A stretch of DNA of 7,009 nt from the NCBI GenBank assembly GCA_015488125.1, contig WFOJ01000117.1:1-7009 (forward strand). Direction: 5' to 3'. Made by a program: the position numbers and the translations under genes. Below are positions 1 through 6,231 of the stretch, in pieces (the first letter of the stretch is position 1; every line of letters starts with the position of its first letter). The notes below the pieces were generated by a model. It was not told the origin of the DNA and made no database searches. It was given only the letters and a program-made list of their open reading frames with translations. The DNA is from Mariprofundaceae bacterium. Lineage in GTDB: Bacteria > Pseudomonadota > Zetaproteobacteria > Mariprofundales > Mariprofundaceae.

Positions 1-1063
1 CATAAACAATAATATCCAGCGGAATATGCTGACCGTTTCTGGTGGTAATGCCGTCTGCCGTCATGCATTCAATACCGCTGATGTCCACCTCCACATTGTC
101 GCGGGCCAGCGCCGGAAGATAGGTATTGCTGGGAATCACACGTCGGCCACCGAGTTCATAATCGGGCATCATATGCTGGCGCAGGGCTTCGTCCCTGATA
201 TAACGGTTGAGTTCCCGGGCAAGCCTTTGGCGGTAATATCGTTTCATCAACTGGCCGATGCTGTAAATACCGGGATAACGACGAAAAGCCACAAAGCGCA
301 TATCATAAAACGCAAAAACCGCCCAGCGGATGAGGTGACGGATGCCTGGCAATATCCGCAGTTGTCGCTCCAGTGACCCGTATTGCCGATCCGAGCGTGG
401 CATGATCCATTGTGCCTTGCCCATGAACAGGGTCAGGCGGGCAACCTGATCGGCAATGGCAGGAACAATTTGCGCTCCCGAACAGCCTGAGCCAATCACC
501 GCCACCCGCTTGCCTTCATACGTGACACTGTGATCCCATTGTGCGGCGTGAAACTGCGCCCCCTTGAATGATGCAGCCCCTCTGATTTCAGGGATATGTG
601 GATTGGCCAGCACACCGCTGGTATCAATCACGAAGCGGGCACGATAGCGCATGCCTGCTGCTGTTTGCACCGTCCAGCGGCAGGCGCTGGCATCATAGCG
701 CAGGCAGCAAACGCGCTGCCCGGTGCGTATCTTTGGCTTCAGTTTGAAGCGGTCCATAATATGCCGTGTATAAGCCAGCAGTTCGGATTGCGGCGCGAAG
801 GTTTTTGTGAAGGGATACGGAATAAACGATACGGAATACAGGCAAGTGGGAATATCCACTTCCGCACCGGGGTAGGAATTGACCTGCCAGGTGCCACCTG
901 CCTCAGCATTTCGTTCCAGTATAACGAAATCATCAAAGCCTTTTTTTTGCAGACGAATAGCCGCCAGCAAGCCGGAAAAACCTGAACCAATAATCACCGT
1001 CTCAATGGCTCGCCCATCGCCTTGCGATGCAGTATTGGCTATCTCTTGTTGTGGGTTGCGCAT
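1..1063 (-). CDS. Baeyer-Villiger-type flavin-containing monooxygenase (3' end cut by window edge)
   Basis: This is probably an FAD- and NADPH-dependent cytosolic monooxygenase that inserts oxygen next to a carbonyl group; the substrate cannot be read from the sequence. Seen directly: translation from ATG at 1063 gives 354 residues with no stop before the left edge. An FAD-binding GxGxxG (G26-S-G-F-S-G31) is followed by GGTW-QVNS-YPG-AEV-D at residues 56-70, the second Baeyer-Villiger motif. The classic FxGxxxHxxxW(P/D) fingerprint follows as F166, G168, H172, W176, D177. A second Rossmann motif, G191-S-G-C-S-G196, should bind NADPH. The fragment ends in DIIVY, just before the usual ATGF segment, so roughly 130 to 180 residues are missing. 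ATG 1063 is the first standard start codon after the rlmN stop; its Shine-Dalgarno is weak (AGG about 11 nt upstream). The gene lies 62 nt after rlmN, the largest gap in the window. The family call is strong, and the choice of Baeyer-Villiger over another flavin monooxygenase rests on the two fingerprints. Confidence 0.93.
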   Translation of the reverse strand, partial: MRNPQQEIANTASQGDGRAIETVIIGSGFSGLLAAIRLQKKGFDDFVILERNAEAGGTWQVNSYPGAEVDIPTCLYSVSFIPYPFTKTFAPQSELLAYTRHIMDRFKLKPKIRTGQRVCCLRYDASACRWTVQTAAGMRYRARFVIDTSGVLANPHIPEIRGAASFKGAQFHAAQWDHSVTYEGKRVAVIGSGCSGAQIVPAIADQVARLTLFMGKAQWIMPRSDRQYGSLERQLRILPGIRHLIRWAVFAFYDMRFVAFRRYPGIYSIGQLMKRYYRQRLARELNRYIRDEALRQHMMPDYELGGRRVIPSNTYLPALARDNVEVDISGIECMTADGITTRNGQHIPLDIIVY

Positions 1064-1087
1064 ACGGCTGAAGACCTGACCTGTATT

Positions 1088-1114
1088 GATGTTATCGGAT
1101 GTTATTGAACATCC
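1088..1114. repeat. Inverted repeat overlapping a direct repeat in the rlmN-monooxygenase gap
   Basis: A perfect inverted repeat, GGATGTT-attg-AACATCC, spans 1097-1114 (7-bp arms, 4-nt loop). It overlaps an 8-bp direct repeat, GATGTTAT, at 1088-1095 and 1098-1105, whose copies start exactly 10 bp apart, about one helical turn. In the minus-strand transcript the stem forms 12 nt after the rlmN stop and is not followed by a U-run, so it does not look like an intrinsic terminator. It could be an operator for the monooxygenase gene or an mRNA stem that separates it from the genes upstream. The repeats are seen in the sequence; the role is inference. Confidence 0.5.
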
Positions 1115-1125
1115 AGTACCTTGTG

Positions 1126-2172
1126 CTATTGCCCGGAGGCAGCGCGCAGCTGACCGCAGGCGGCCATAATATCATCACCGCGTGAGCGACGAATGGTGGC
1201 ACGGACACCGGCCTTGACGAGCAAGCTGGCAAAAGCATCCATATGTTGCCGGGAACTGCCCTGATAACCAGCCCCCGGATGGGGATTAAAGCGAATCAGG
1301 TTGACCCGTTCGCGTCCTTTGTTGACAAAGGCAATCAGCCGTTCGGCATCCTCATCCCGATCGTTCACCCCCGCCAGCATCACATATTCAAGCGTAATAT
1401 GACGCTGCGCTGGCAATGGCCAGGCATTCAGCGCCTGACGCAAAGCGGGCAACGGGTATTTTCGGTTGATCGGCACCAGGGTATTGCGCAATTCATTATC
1501 CGCACTGTGCAATGAAATGGCCAGGTTCACAGGCCAGGCCGCGCCCAGCCGTTCGATTTGTGGAATCAACCCCGAAGTGGAAACAGTGATGCGGCGACGC
1601 GATAAACCCATGCCATCTTCCGCCAGAAAAAAGCGCAGACTGTCATGCAGCCCCGCTTCATTGGCCATCGGCTCTCCCATGCCCATATAGACCAGATGCG
1701 TGGGCCTTGTGGCGCGGGACTGACGAACCGGCTGTTGCAATATATCCTGTTGCACCATCCACACCTGTGCCACAATGGCCGCCGCTTCAAGGTTTTTCTC
1801 AAACGCTTGCAGACCGGTATTACAAAACGGGCAATCAAGCACGCAGCCAACCTGCGACGAAAGGCAAATGGTGATGCGTTTTTCCTCGGGGATCATGACG
1901 GTTTCCACCTGCCCGCCACCACGCAAGGCAAACAGGTATTTGCGTGTTCCGTCCTCAGAGTACTGACGCTGACGAAGCTGTATCACAGGTTCCGGCCAGT
2001 GCTGTTGCAGGGCCTGGCGCAGCTTCATCGGTATATTGTTCATCGCCGCAGGGTCGAGTACGCCACGCTTGCGCCAGTCCAGCACCTGTCTGGCACGCCA
2101 GCCAGGAAAGCCCATGGTGCTGACCAGAGCACTCAGTTCATCAAGGCCGATGAGCGCCAGATCAGTATTCAT
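1126..2172 (-). CDS. rlmN: Dual-specificity 23S rRNA (A2503-C2) / tRNA (A37-C2) methyltransferase RlmN
   Basis: RlmN is a cytosolic radical-SAM enzyme that methylates C2 of adenosine 2503 in 23S rRNA and of adenosine 37 in a subset of tRNAs, which supports decoding fidelity. The 348-residue protein is a normal length. Seen directly: the radical-SAM CxxxCxxC cluster is C110, C114 and C117. C103 lies seven residues earlier, matching the conserved upstream cysteine of the E. coli enzyme. C339, in ACGQL near the C-terminus, matches the catalytic cysteine that carries the transient methyl group. The SAM-binding GMGEP motif is at 164-168, and the N-terminal RARQ segment (26-29) fits the accessory RNA-binding domain. 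The ATG overlaps the yciB stop as ATGA (4 nt), with AGGA (2182-2185) 9 nt upstream, so the two are probably translationally coupled. I see nothing broken. Its usual gammaproteobacterial neighbours (ndk, pilF, ispG) are absent here. Confidence 0.98.
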   Translation of the reverse strand: MNTDLALIGLDELSALVSTMGFPGWRARQVLDWRKRGVLDPAAMNNIPMKLRQALQQHWPEPVIQLRQRQYSEDGTRKYLFALRGGGQVETVMIPEEKRITICLSSQVGCVLDCPFCNTGLQAFEKNLEAAAIVAQVWMVQQDILQQPVRQSRATRPTHLVYMGMGEPMANEAGLHDSLRFFLAEDGMGLSRRRITVSTSGLIPQIERLGAAWPVNLAISLHSADNELRNTLVPINRKYPLPALRQALNAWPLPAQRHITLEYVMLAGVNDRDEDAERLIAFVNKGRERVNLIRFNPHPGAGYQGSSRQHMDAFASLLVKAGVRATIRRSRGDDIMAACGQLRAASGQ

Positions 2173-2723
2173 GATTGCTCATCCTGCCGGGGTGGTTCAT
2201 CGCTGATATAGCGAGAAATGGCAATACTCTGGACAACGACAAAAACAAAGGTCAGCCCAAGCATGCCGAACATTTTGAAATTGACCCAGGTATCGGTATC
2301 AAACTGATAGACCACGATCAGATTCAGCGCTCCCATGAGCAAAAAGAAGCCCGTCCAGGCAAGATTAAGCTTCAGCCAAACCACCTCAGGCAGACGAATA
2401 TGATCAGCCATCATGCGTTTAATCAATACCTTCCGACCAACGACATGACTTCCGGCAAAAGCCGCCGCAAACAGCCAGTTAATCACCGTCGGCTTCCATT
2501 TGATGAACATTTCGTTTTGCAGCAGCAAGGTGGCGCCACCAAAAATACACACCAACACCAGCGTCACCAGATGCATTTTCTCAAAACGGTGGTATTTCAG
2601 CCACCACAACCCGGTTTGCAGCAGGGATGCACCGATCAACACCGCCGTAGCCATGTAAATATCCCATAGTTTGTAGCTGATAAAAAACAGCACTACAGGA
2701 AAAAAATCAAACAGCATTTTCAT
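2169..2723 (-). CDS. yciB: Inner-membrane-spanning protein YciB (septation protein A family)
   Basis: YciB is a small polytopic inner-membrane protein. Family work links it to cell-envelope integrity, elongation and division, and intracellular septation in Shigella, but no biochemical activity is settled. Seen directly: 184 residues, close to the 179 of E. coli. It starts MKMLFDFFPVVLFF, nearly the family consensus, and has the conserved segment FIKWKPTVINWLFA at 73-86 and TWVNFK at 145-150. About five hydrophobic spans are visible, near 5-17, 22-42, 50-68, 80-96 and 118-138, plus a last one near 150-170; the tail is charged. The reading frame is open further upstream into lptG, to 2846, but that extension is Cys-rich, unlike the family, and overlaps lptG out of frame. 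I therefore take ATG 2723, which has GGGAG at 2734-2738, 10 nt upstream. It lies 25 nt after lptG and overlaps rlmN by 4 nt. Confidence 0.96.
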   Translation of the reverse strand: MKMLFDFFPVVLFFISYKLWDIYMATAVLIGASLLQTGLWWLKYHRFEKMHLVTLVLVCIFGGATLLLQNEMFIKWKPTVINWLFAAAFAGSHVVGRKVLIKRMMADHIRLPEVVWLKLNLAWTGFFLLMGALNLIVVYQFDTDTWVNFKMFGMLGLTFVFVVVQSIAISRYISDEPPRQDEQS

Positions 2724-2748
2724 ATGAAGGAAACTCCCGGTGATCCAT

Positions 2749-3810
2749 TCAGGATAATTGTTCGCGGTGCATGAGCAAAAACACGGCCAGCCCGCCAAAA
2801 AACAACAATGGCATCCAGGCGGCAAAGGCAGGCGGCAGACGTTCACTGCCTGCCAGCATGGCCGTGACGTTGCTCAATGCATAAAACAACAGGCCCAGGG
2901 CAATGGTGGCGGCAATTCCCATGGAGCGTGCCGCCAGTCGTGCGCCCATATTCATACACAGCGCGGCAGCCAGCAAGACCATGATCAGCGTCCCCAGCGG
3001 GGCTGCCAGTTTGCGATGCAGGGCATAAATATAACGACTGTTTTTCATGCCCGAAGCTGCCAACAGGCGCACATAATCGGCCAGTTCGAAGAATGGCATA
3101 TGACTGGCGCGTGGAGGTTCGGCTGCATCAGGGCTGGCAGATGATGACAGGCGCACTCTGGCTTGGTGATGCAATACCATGCCTTCTTTCGCGTCCGGCC
3201 GACTGATATCGACATCCTGCAACTGCCAGTGACCATGCGCATAATAAGCCCGTTTGGCATCCATGCGCTGCAACCATCGACCCCTGGCATCGGTTTCCAG
3301 CATCATGACCGAAAAATAGCGTTGATCCAGTGGCTTCAAACGAAACATACGCGAGCCATCACGCAACCACTGAATACCGTGTTCCCGCGCCGCTTGATGA
3401 TGCACATAAACGCGCTCCATCACATCCAGTCGCTGGTTGGTCACCGGTGTCACCCATTCCTGCAAGGCAAAATCCAGCGCACCAGCCAGCATGGCCAGCA
3501 TCAGCAACGGCGGTAAAATATGCCCCAGACCCAGACCGGCTGCACGCATGGCGACAATCTCATGATGCATGGAAAGTTCCAGCAACAACATGCTGCTGCC
3601 AAGCAGGGCAATCACCGGCATCAGTTCAGCCAGCATCATCGGCGTTTTCAACAACAAATATTCAGCCAGCAGGCTGGCATTCATACCATGACCCAACAGA
3701 CGGGATTTATCGAATAATTCGACAATGAGGAAAATGCCCATGACGATGACAGCCGTGCCAGCCAGCCGCAACAGGCCAAGCCAAAACAGCCAGCGAAACA
3801 GGATCTGCAT
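2749..3810 (-). CDS. lptG: LPS export ABC transporter permease LptG (LptF/LptG, YjgP/YjgQ family)
   Basis: LptG pairs with LptF and the ATPase LptB in the inner membrane to extract lipopolysaccharide and push it along the LptC-LptA-LptD bridge. The 353-residue length is typical. Seen directly: three N-terminal membrane spans (about 9-30, 56-80, 97-118), a long periplasmic segment (about 120-262, the beta-jellyroll position), then three C-terminal spans (about 268-287, 297-318, 328-347). Family hallmarks are ELMP-VIALLG at 62-71, HEIVAMRAAGL at 83-93 (the coupling-helix region facing LptB), and LHRKLAAPLGT at 264-274. A Ser/Ala/Pro-rich low-complexity stretch at about 222-236 is probably a linker. 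LptG is preferred to LptF on the N-terminal ELFDKSR-type sequence, but the paralogues are similar. The ATG overlaps the upstream stop by one base (TAATG) and lacks a clear Shine-Dalgarno, which suggests translational coupling. No lptF is adjacent. Confidence 0.9.
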   Translation of the reverse strand: MQILFRWLFWLGLLRLAGTAVIVMGIFLIVELFDKSRLLGHGMNASLLAEYLLLKTPMMLAELMPVIALLGSSMLLLELSMHHEIVAMRAAGLGLGHILPPLLMLAMLAGALDFALQEWVTPVTNQRLDVMERVYVHHQAAREHGIQWLRDGSRMFRLKPLDQRYFSVMMLETDARGRWLQRMDAKRAYYAHGHWQLQDVDISRPDAKEGMVLHHQARVRLSSSASPDAAEPPRASHMPFFELADYVRLLAASGMKNSRYIYALHRKLAAPLGTLIMVLLAAALCMNMGARLAARSMGIAATIALGLLFYALSNVTAMLAGSERLPPAFAAWMPLLFFGGLAVFLLMHREQLS

Positions 3811-4277
3811 TAGTAGGCGGGCCAGTTATGTAACCAGCAGAAAACGGTGAGAGCGGCAACATTATCGCGCAGGCAGCCAATCCGGTGCCACCAGCGATCT
3901 CGATCCTGAACAATCACCCAGCCAGATTGCCAGCCATGCACCATAAACAGCATGCCCAGCAGCCAGCCATGCGAGGGATGGGAAATCAACCAGGGAATCA
4001 GTAGTGATACCGCAAAAATCCACCCCCCTGCCAACAGTAGCGACAGTAATGCCCCCCGCTGCACCGCCACGTCAATCACCGCATCGGCGACGATCGCAGC
4101 CAGCAGCAAACAACTTCCCAACAACAGCCAGTGCGCCTCAATATCCACACCAAACACCGGTGTGGCATGGCCAAACATCAGGCGCATGGGCAACGTCAGC
4201 ACAGGCACATACAGCACAATACTCAACCACAGGTAAAGATCCCGGGAATAATGATTGCCGTCATGTTCCTTGTTCAT
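3810..4277 (-). CDS. Trp-rich four-span membrane protein of unknown function
   Basis: I do not recognise this 155-residue protein with confidence. Seen directly: it is very hydrophobic, with spans near 14-35, 48-70, 76-99 and 103-123, and the C-terminal stretch 139-150 may be a shorter fifth. There is no signal peptide or cysteine motif. Tryptophan is strikingly frequent, 11 of 155 residues, including HGWQSGW at 114-120 and a WW pair at 129-130 within DRDRWWHRIG. The C-terminal pattern W-x-x-R followed by a hydrophobic segment is loosely reminiscent of DUF3429 membrane proteins, but this is a weak resemblance from memory. It starts 24 nt after ppiD with only a poor ribosome site, and its TAA stop overlaps the lptG start by one base. 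That coupling and the position between PpiD and LptG suggest an envelope role, which is inference. The open frame, overlap and membrane character make it a real gene. Confidence 0.82.
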   Translation of the reverse strand: MNKEHDGNHYSRDLYLWLSIVLYVPVLTLPMRLMFGHATPVFGVDIEAHWLLLGSCLLLAAIVADAVIDVAVQRGALLSLLLAGGWIFAVSLLIPWLISHPSHGWLLGMLFMVHGWQSGWVIVQDRDRWWHRIGCLRDNVAALTVFCWLHNWPAY

Positions 4278-4301
4278 CAGCGGCTGCCGTCAATCGCTGC
4301 C

Positions 4302-6209
4302 TTAAATCCGGTCGAGTACCGCCTGATGCACTTCGATATCATGTTCATCACGCATGGTGGCCAGCCAGCGAGCAAAGCGAACAGCGCCTTTATTGCGCAG
4401 TTCCTGCTGACGCAAGTTATCTTTTTGCTTTGCAAATTCTTCATCCGAGGCAGGAATCACGTCTTCGACATAGACCAGTGCCACACCGCGTGAAGTATCC
4501 ACTGCCTCCGGCAGCCAATGGCCTTTCTCCCCTGCAAAAGCGGCGCTCACCACATCAGGAGTCAGCCAACTGGCATCGTCTCCCTGACCATTGCGACGAA
4601 CAGGCTTGGAAATGAACTTGCCCTGGCCAGCCTGCTGTGCCAGTTCATCCGGTGTGGCATCATGCTGTTGCAACAGTTGTTCCGCCAGTTCATGTGCCTT
4701 GCGACTGGCCTTATCCGCCCGTGCATCATCGTAAACACTGGCCACAACGTCACGATAGTCCCGCACCTCTGGTGCAATCCGACGACTGACCTCGACCGCA
4801 ACAAAACGTCCGTCATCCAGTTCTTCAATATGAATCACGTCGCCCGGCTGCGTGCGAAACAATAATTTCCGCAGTTTCTCACTGTTGCCAAGTAGCGGAT
4901 TGGCCAGTGCCTCATCGCGGCTGAGTGGCTCAAGCGCCACCAGTTTCAGATCAACGGCCTGTGCCGCCGCTTGCAGGGAATCTTCACGCCCCAGGGCATC
5001 ATCCAGATCCTGAGAAAGATTCCACGCTTCATCGCGTGCTTTTTCCAGCCTGAGCTGCTCCAGCAGTTCATCGTGCACCTCGGCCAACGGACGTTGTCCG
5101 GCGGGCTTAATGGCTTCCAGTTTGAGGATATACCAGGCGTTTTCGCCCTTGATCACCTTGCTGATTTCGCCTTCCTTCATGGCAAACAGCGCTGTATCGG
5201 CAGCCGGGGGCAACATGCCGGCAGCCACAAAGCCAAGATCACCACCATCGCTGGCCGAAATATCATCGGAAACATCTGCGGCAACAGCGGCAAAATCTTC
5301 ACCCTTGTTCAGACGCTGTTGCGCAGCGCGTATTTTCTTCTCTGCCTTGTTCCAGTCAGCCTCTTCTCCCAGACCGCCAACGCGGACAACGATCTGCCGG
5401 GCATGACGTTCTTCCGGTGTGACAAAGTCGGCTTTTTTGCTTTCATAAGCCTGTTGCACAGCCGCTTCGGAAATTTCGATATTGTTTTTAAGTTCTGCCG
5501 GATCAATCAGTACCAGATTGGCTTGCACACGCTCGGGAGAGCGGTAGGCATCCTTGTGATTCTCGTACCACTGCCGCGCTTCCTCATCGCTGATTTCCAC
5601 ATCCTTGAACGAAGCCGGATCAATCAATACGGCAGCGACCACACGTTGCTCATATTGTTCATCAAAACGGGCGCGCAATTCTTCATCGCTGACCCGGGCA
5701 GAGCCGGAAATCGCCTTTTGCAAGGCATCGACCATCAGGTTCAGGCGCATTTCGCTCTCATAATCACGTGTGCTGCGAAAGCCCATATTTCGGGTAACGA
5801 TCCGGTAGGTTTGCGGGTTAAACTGCCCTGCTGACTGAAAGGAAGGATCGGACTGTACCGTACTGACCAGCACCGTCTCCGGGATCACCAAGCCGAGTTT
5901 GACGGCTTCCTCTGCCAGCAAACGGCGGTTAATCAGGGTTTGCAGGGTATCATCCTTAAGTCCAAGCTGAGCAATCATTTCCTTGCTTAGATTGCGACCC
6001 ATCATCGCCCGGTAGCCATTGACCTGGCGTTCAAAAGCCTGACGGAACTCGACATCAGTCACCGGCTTGCCATCAACTTCAGCTACCGCCTCAACCCGGC
6101 TTCCCATAAAATAATCACCAATGCCCCACAGGCCGAATGACAGGGCAATACCCCCCAGAATCACTTTGGCAATCCATGATTGCGCCTGATTACGCATGCT
6201 TTCAAGCAT
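4302..6209 (-). CDS. ppiD: PpiD-type membrane-anchored periplasmic folding factor (SurA-N and parvulin domains)
   Basis: PpiD-type proteins are anchored in the inner membrane beside the SecYEG exit and act as periplasmic chaperones for newly exported proteins. The 635-residue length is typical (E. coli about 623). Seen directly: a single N-terminal anchor at about 14-34 after a short basic segment; a SurA-N-like chaperone region at about 40-165, including VDGKPVTDVEFRQAF; charged helical segments at about 170-260; a parvulin-like domain at about 265-367 with H269, SASDGGDLGF at 318-327 and GEISKVI at 347-353; and a helical C-terminal part to 635. At the position where active parvulins carry the second His (a GWH-like motif) this protein has AWY (Tyr360), so prolyl isomerase activity is doubtful, as reported for E. 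coli PpiD. The start at 6209 is supported by AGAGGA 5 nt upstream. It follows aroC by 22 nt, unlike the lon-hupB-ppiD order of enterobacteria. Confidence 0.93.
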   Translation of the reverse strand: MLESMRNQAQSWIAKVILGGIALSFGLWGIGDYFMGSRVEAVAEVDGKPVTDVEFRQAFERQVNGYRAMMGRNLSKEMIAQLGLKDDTLQTLINRRLLAEEAVKLGLVIPETVLVSTVQSDPSFQSAGQFNPQTYRIVTRNMGFRSTRDYESEMRLNLMVDALQKAISGSARVSDEELRARFDEQYEQRVVAAVLIDPASFKDVEISDEEARQWYENHKDAYRSPERVQANLVLIDPAELKNNIEISEAAVQQAYESKKADFVTPEERHARQIVVRVGGLGEEADWNKAEKKIRAAQQRLNKGEDFAAVAADVSDDISASDGGDLGFVAAGMLPPAADTALFAMKEGEISKVIKGENAWYILKLEAIKPAGQRPLAEVHDELLEQLRLEKARDEAWNLSQDLDDALGREDSLQAAAQAVDLKLVALEPLSRDEALANPLLGNSEKLRKLLFRTQPGDVIHIEELDDGRFVAVEVSRRIAPEVRDYRDVVASVYDDARADKASRKAHELAEQLLQQHDATPDELAQQAGQGKFISKPVRRNGQGDDASWLTPDVVSAAFAGEKGHWLPEAVDTSRGVALVYVEDVIPASDEEFAKQKDNLRQQELRNKGAVRFARWLATMRDEHDIEVHQAVLDRI

Positions 6210-6214
6210 ATTTA

Positions 6215-6220
6215 TCCTCT
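6215..6220 (-). promoter_or_regulatory. Strong ribosome binding site for ppiD
   Basis: On the minus strand the sequence reads AGAGGA-TAAAT-ATG, a near-consensus Shine-Dalgarno 5 nt before the ppiD start. It fixes the start at 6209 rather than the in-frame Met at residue 5. It is the best ribosome site in the window and lies in the 22-nt aroC-ppiD gap, so ppiD can be translated independently of aroC. Confidence 0.75.
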
Positions 6221-6231
6221 GCTTTTGAAAC

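Noticed and set aside
739..990. Minus-strand 83-residue open frame inside the monooxygenase gene
   Set aside because: It is out of frame with the monooxygenase, whose FAD and fingerprint motifs are in the other frame, and its sequence carries no motif.
1097..1114. Intrinsic terminator after rlmN
   Set aside because: The stem is perfect but AT-rich and only 7 bp, and the transcript continues with GATAACATCAAT rather than a U-run.
1645..2211. Plus-strand open frame (188 residues) antisense to rlmN
   Set aside because: It is the complement of rlmN, whose catalytic motifs are all intact, and the product resembles no family I recognise.
2724..2846. 41-residue upstream extension of yciB
   Set aside because: The extra segment is Cys- and Pro-rich, overlaps the lptG 3' end in another frame, and the family starts at MK-x-LFDFFP, which fits ATG 2723.
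4278..4301. Possible small hairpin (CAGCG...CGCTG) in the gap after ppiD
   Set aside because: The arms are only 5 bp with a 12-nt loop and no U-tract follows, well within chance for GC-rich sequence.
4971..5834. Long plus-strand open frame (287 residues) antisense to ppiD
   Set aside because: It lies wholly within the well-supported ppiD coding sequence on the opposite strand, has no recognisable domain, and is rich in residues expected from reading that gene backwards.
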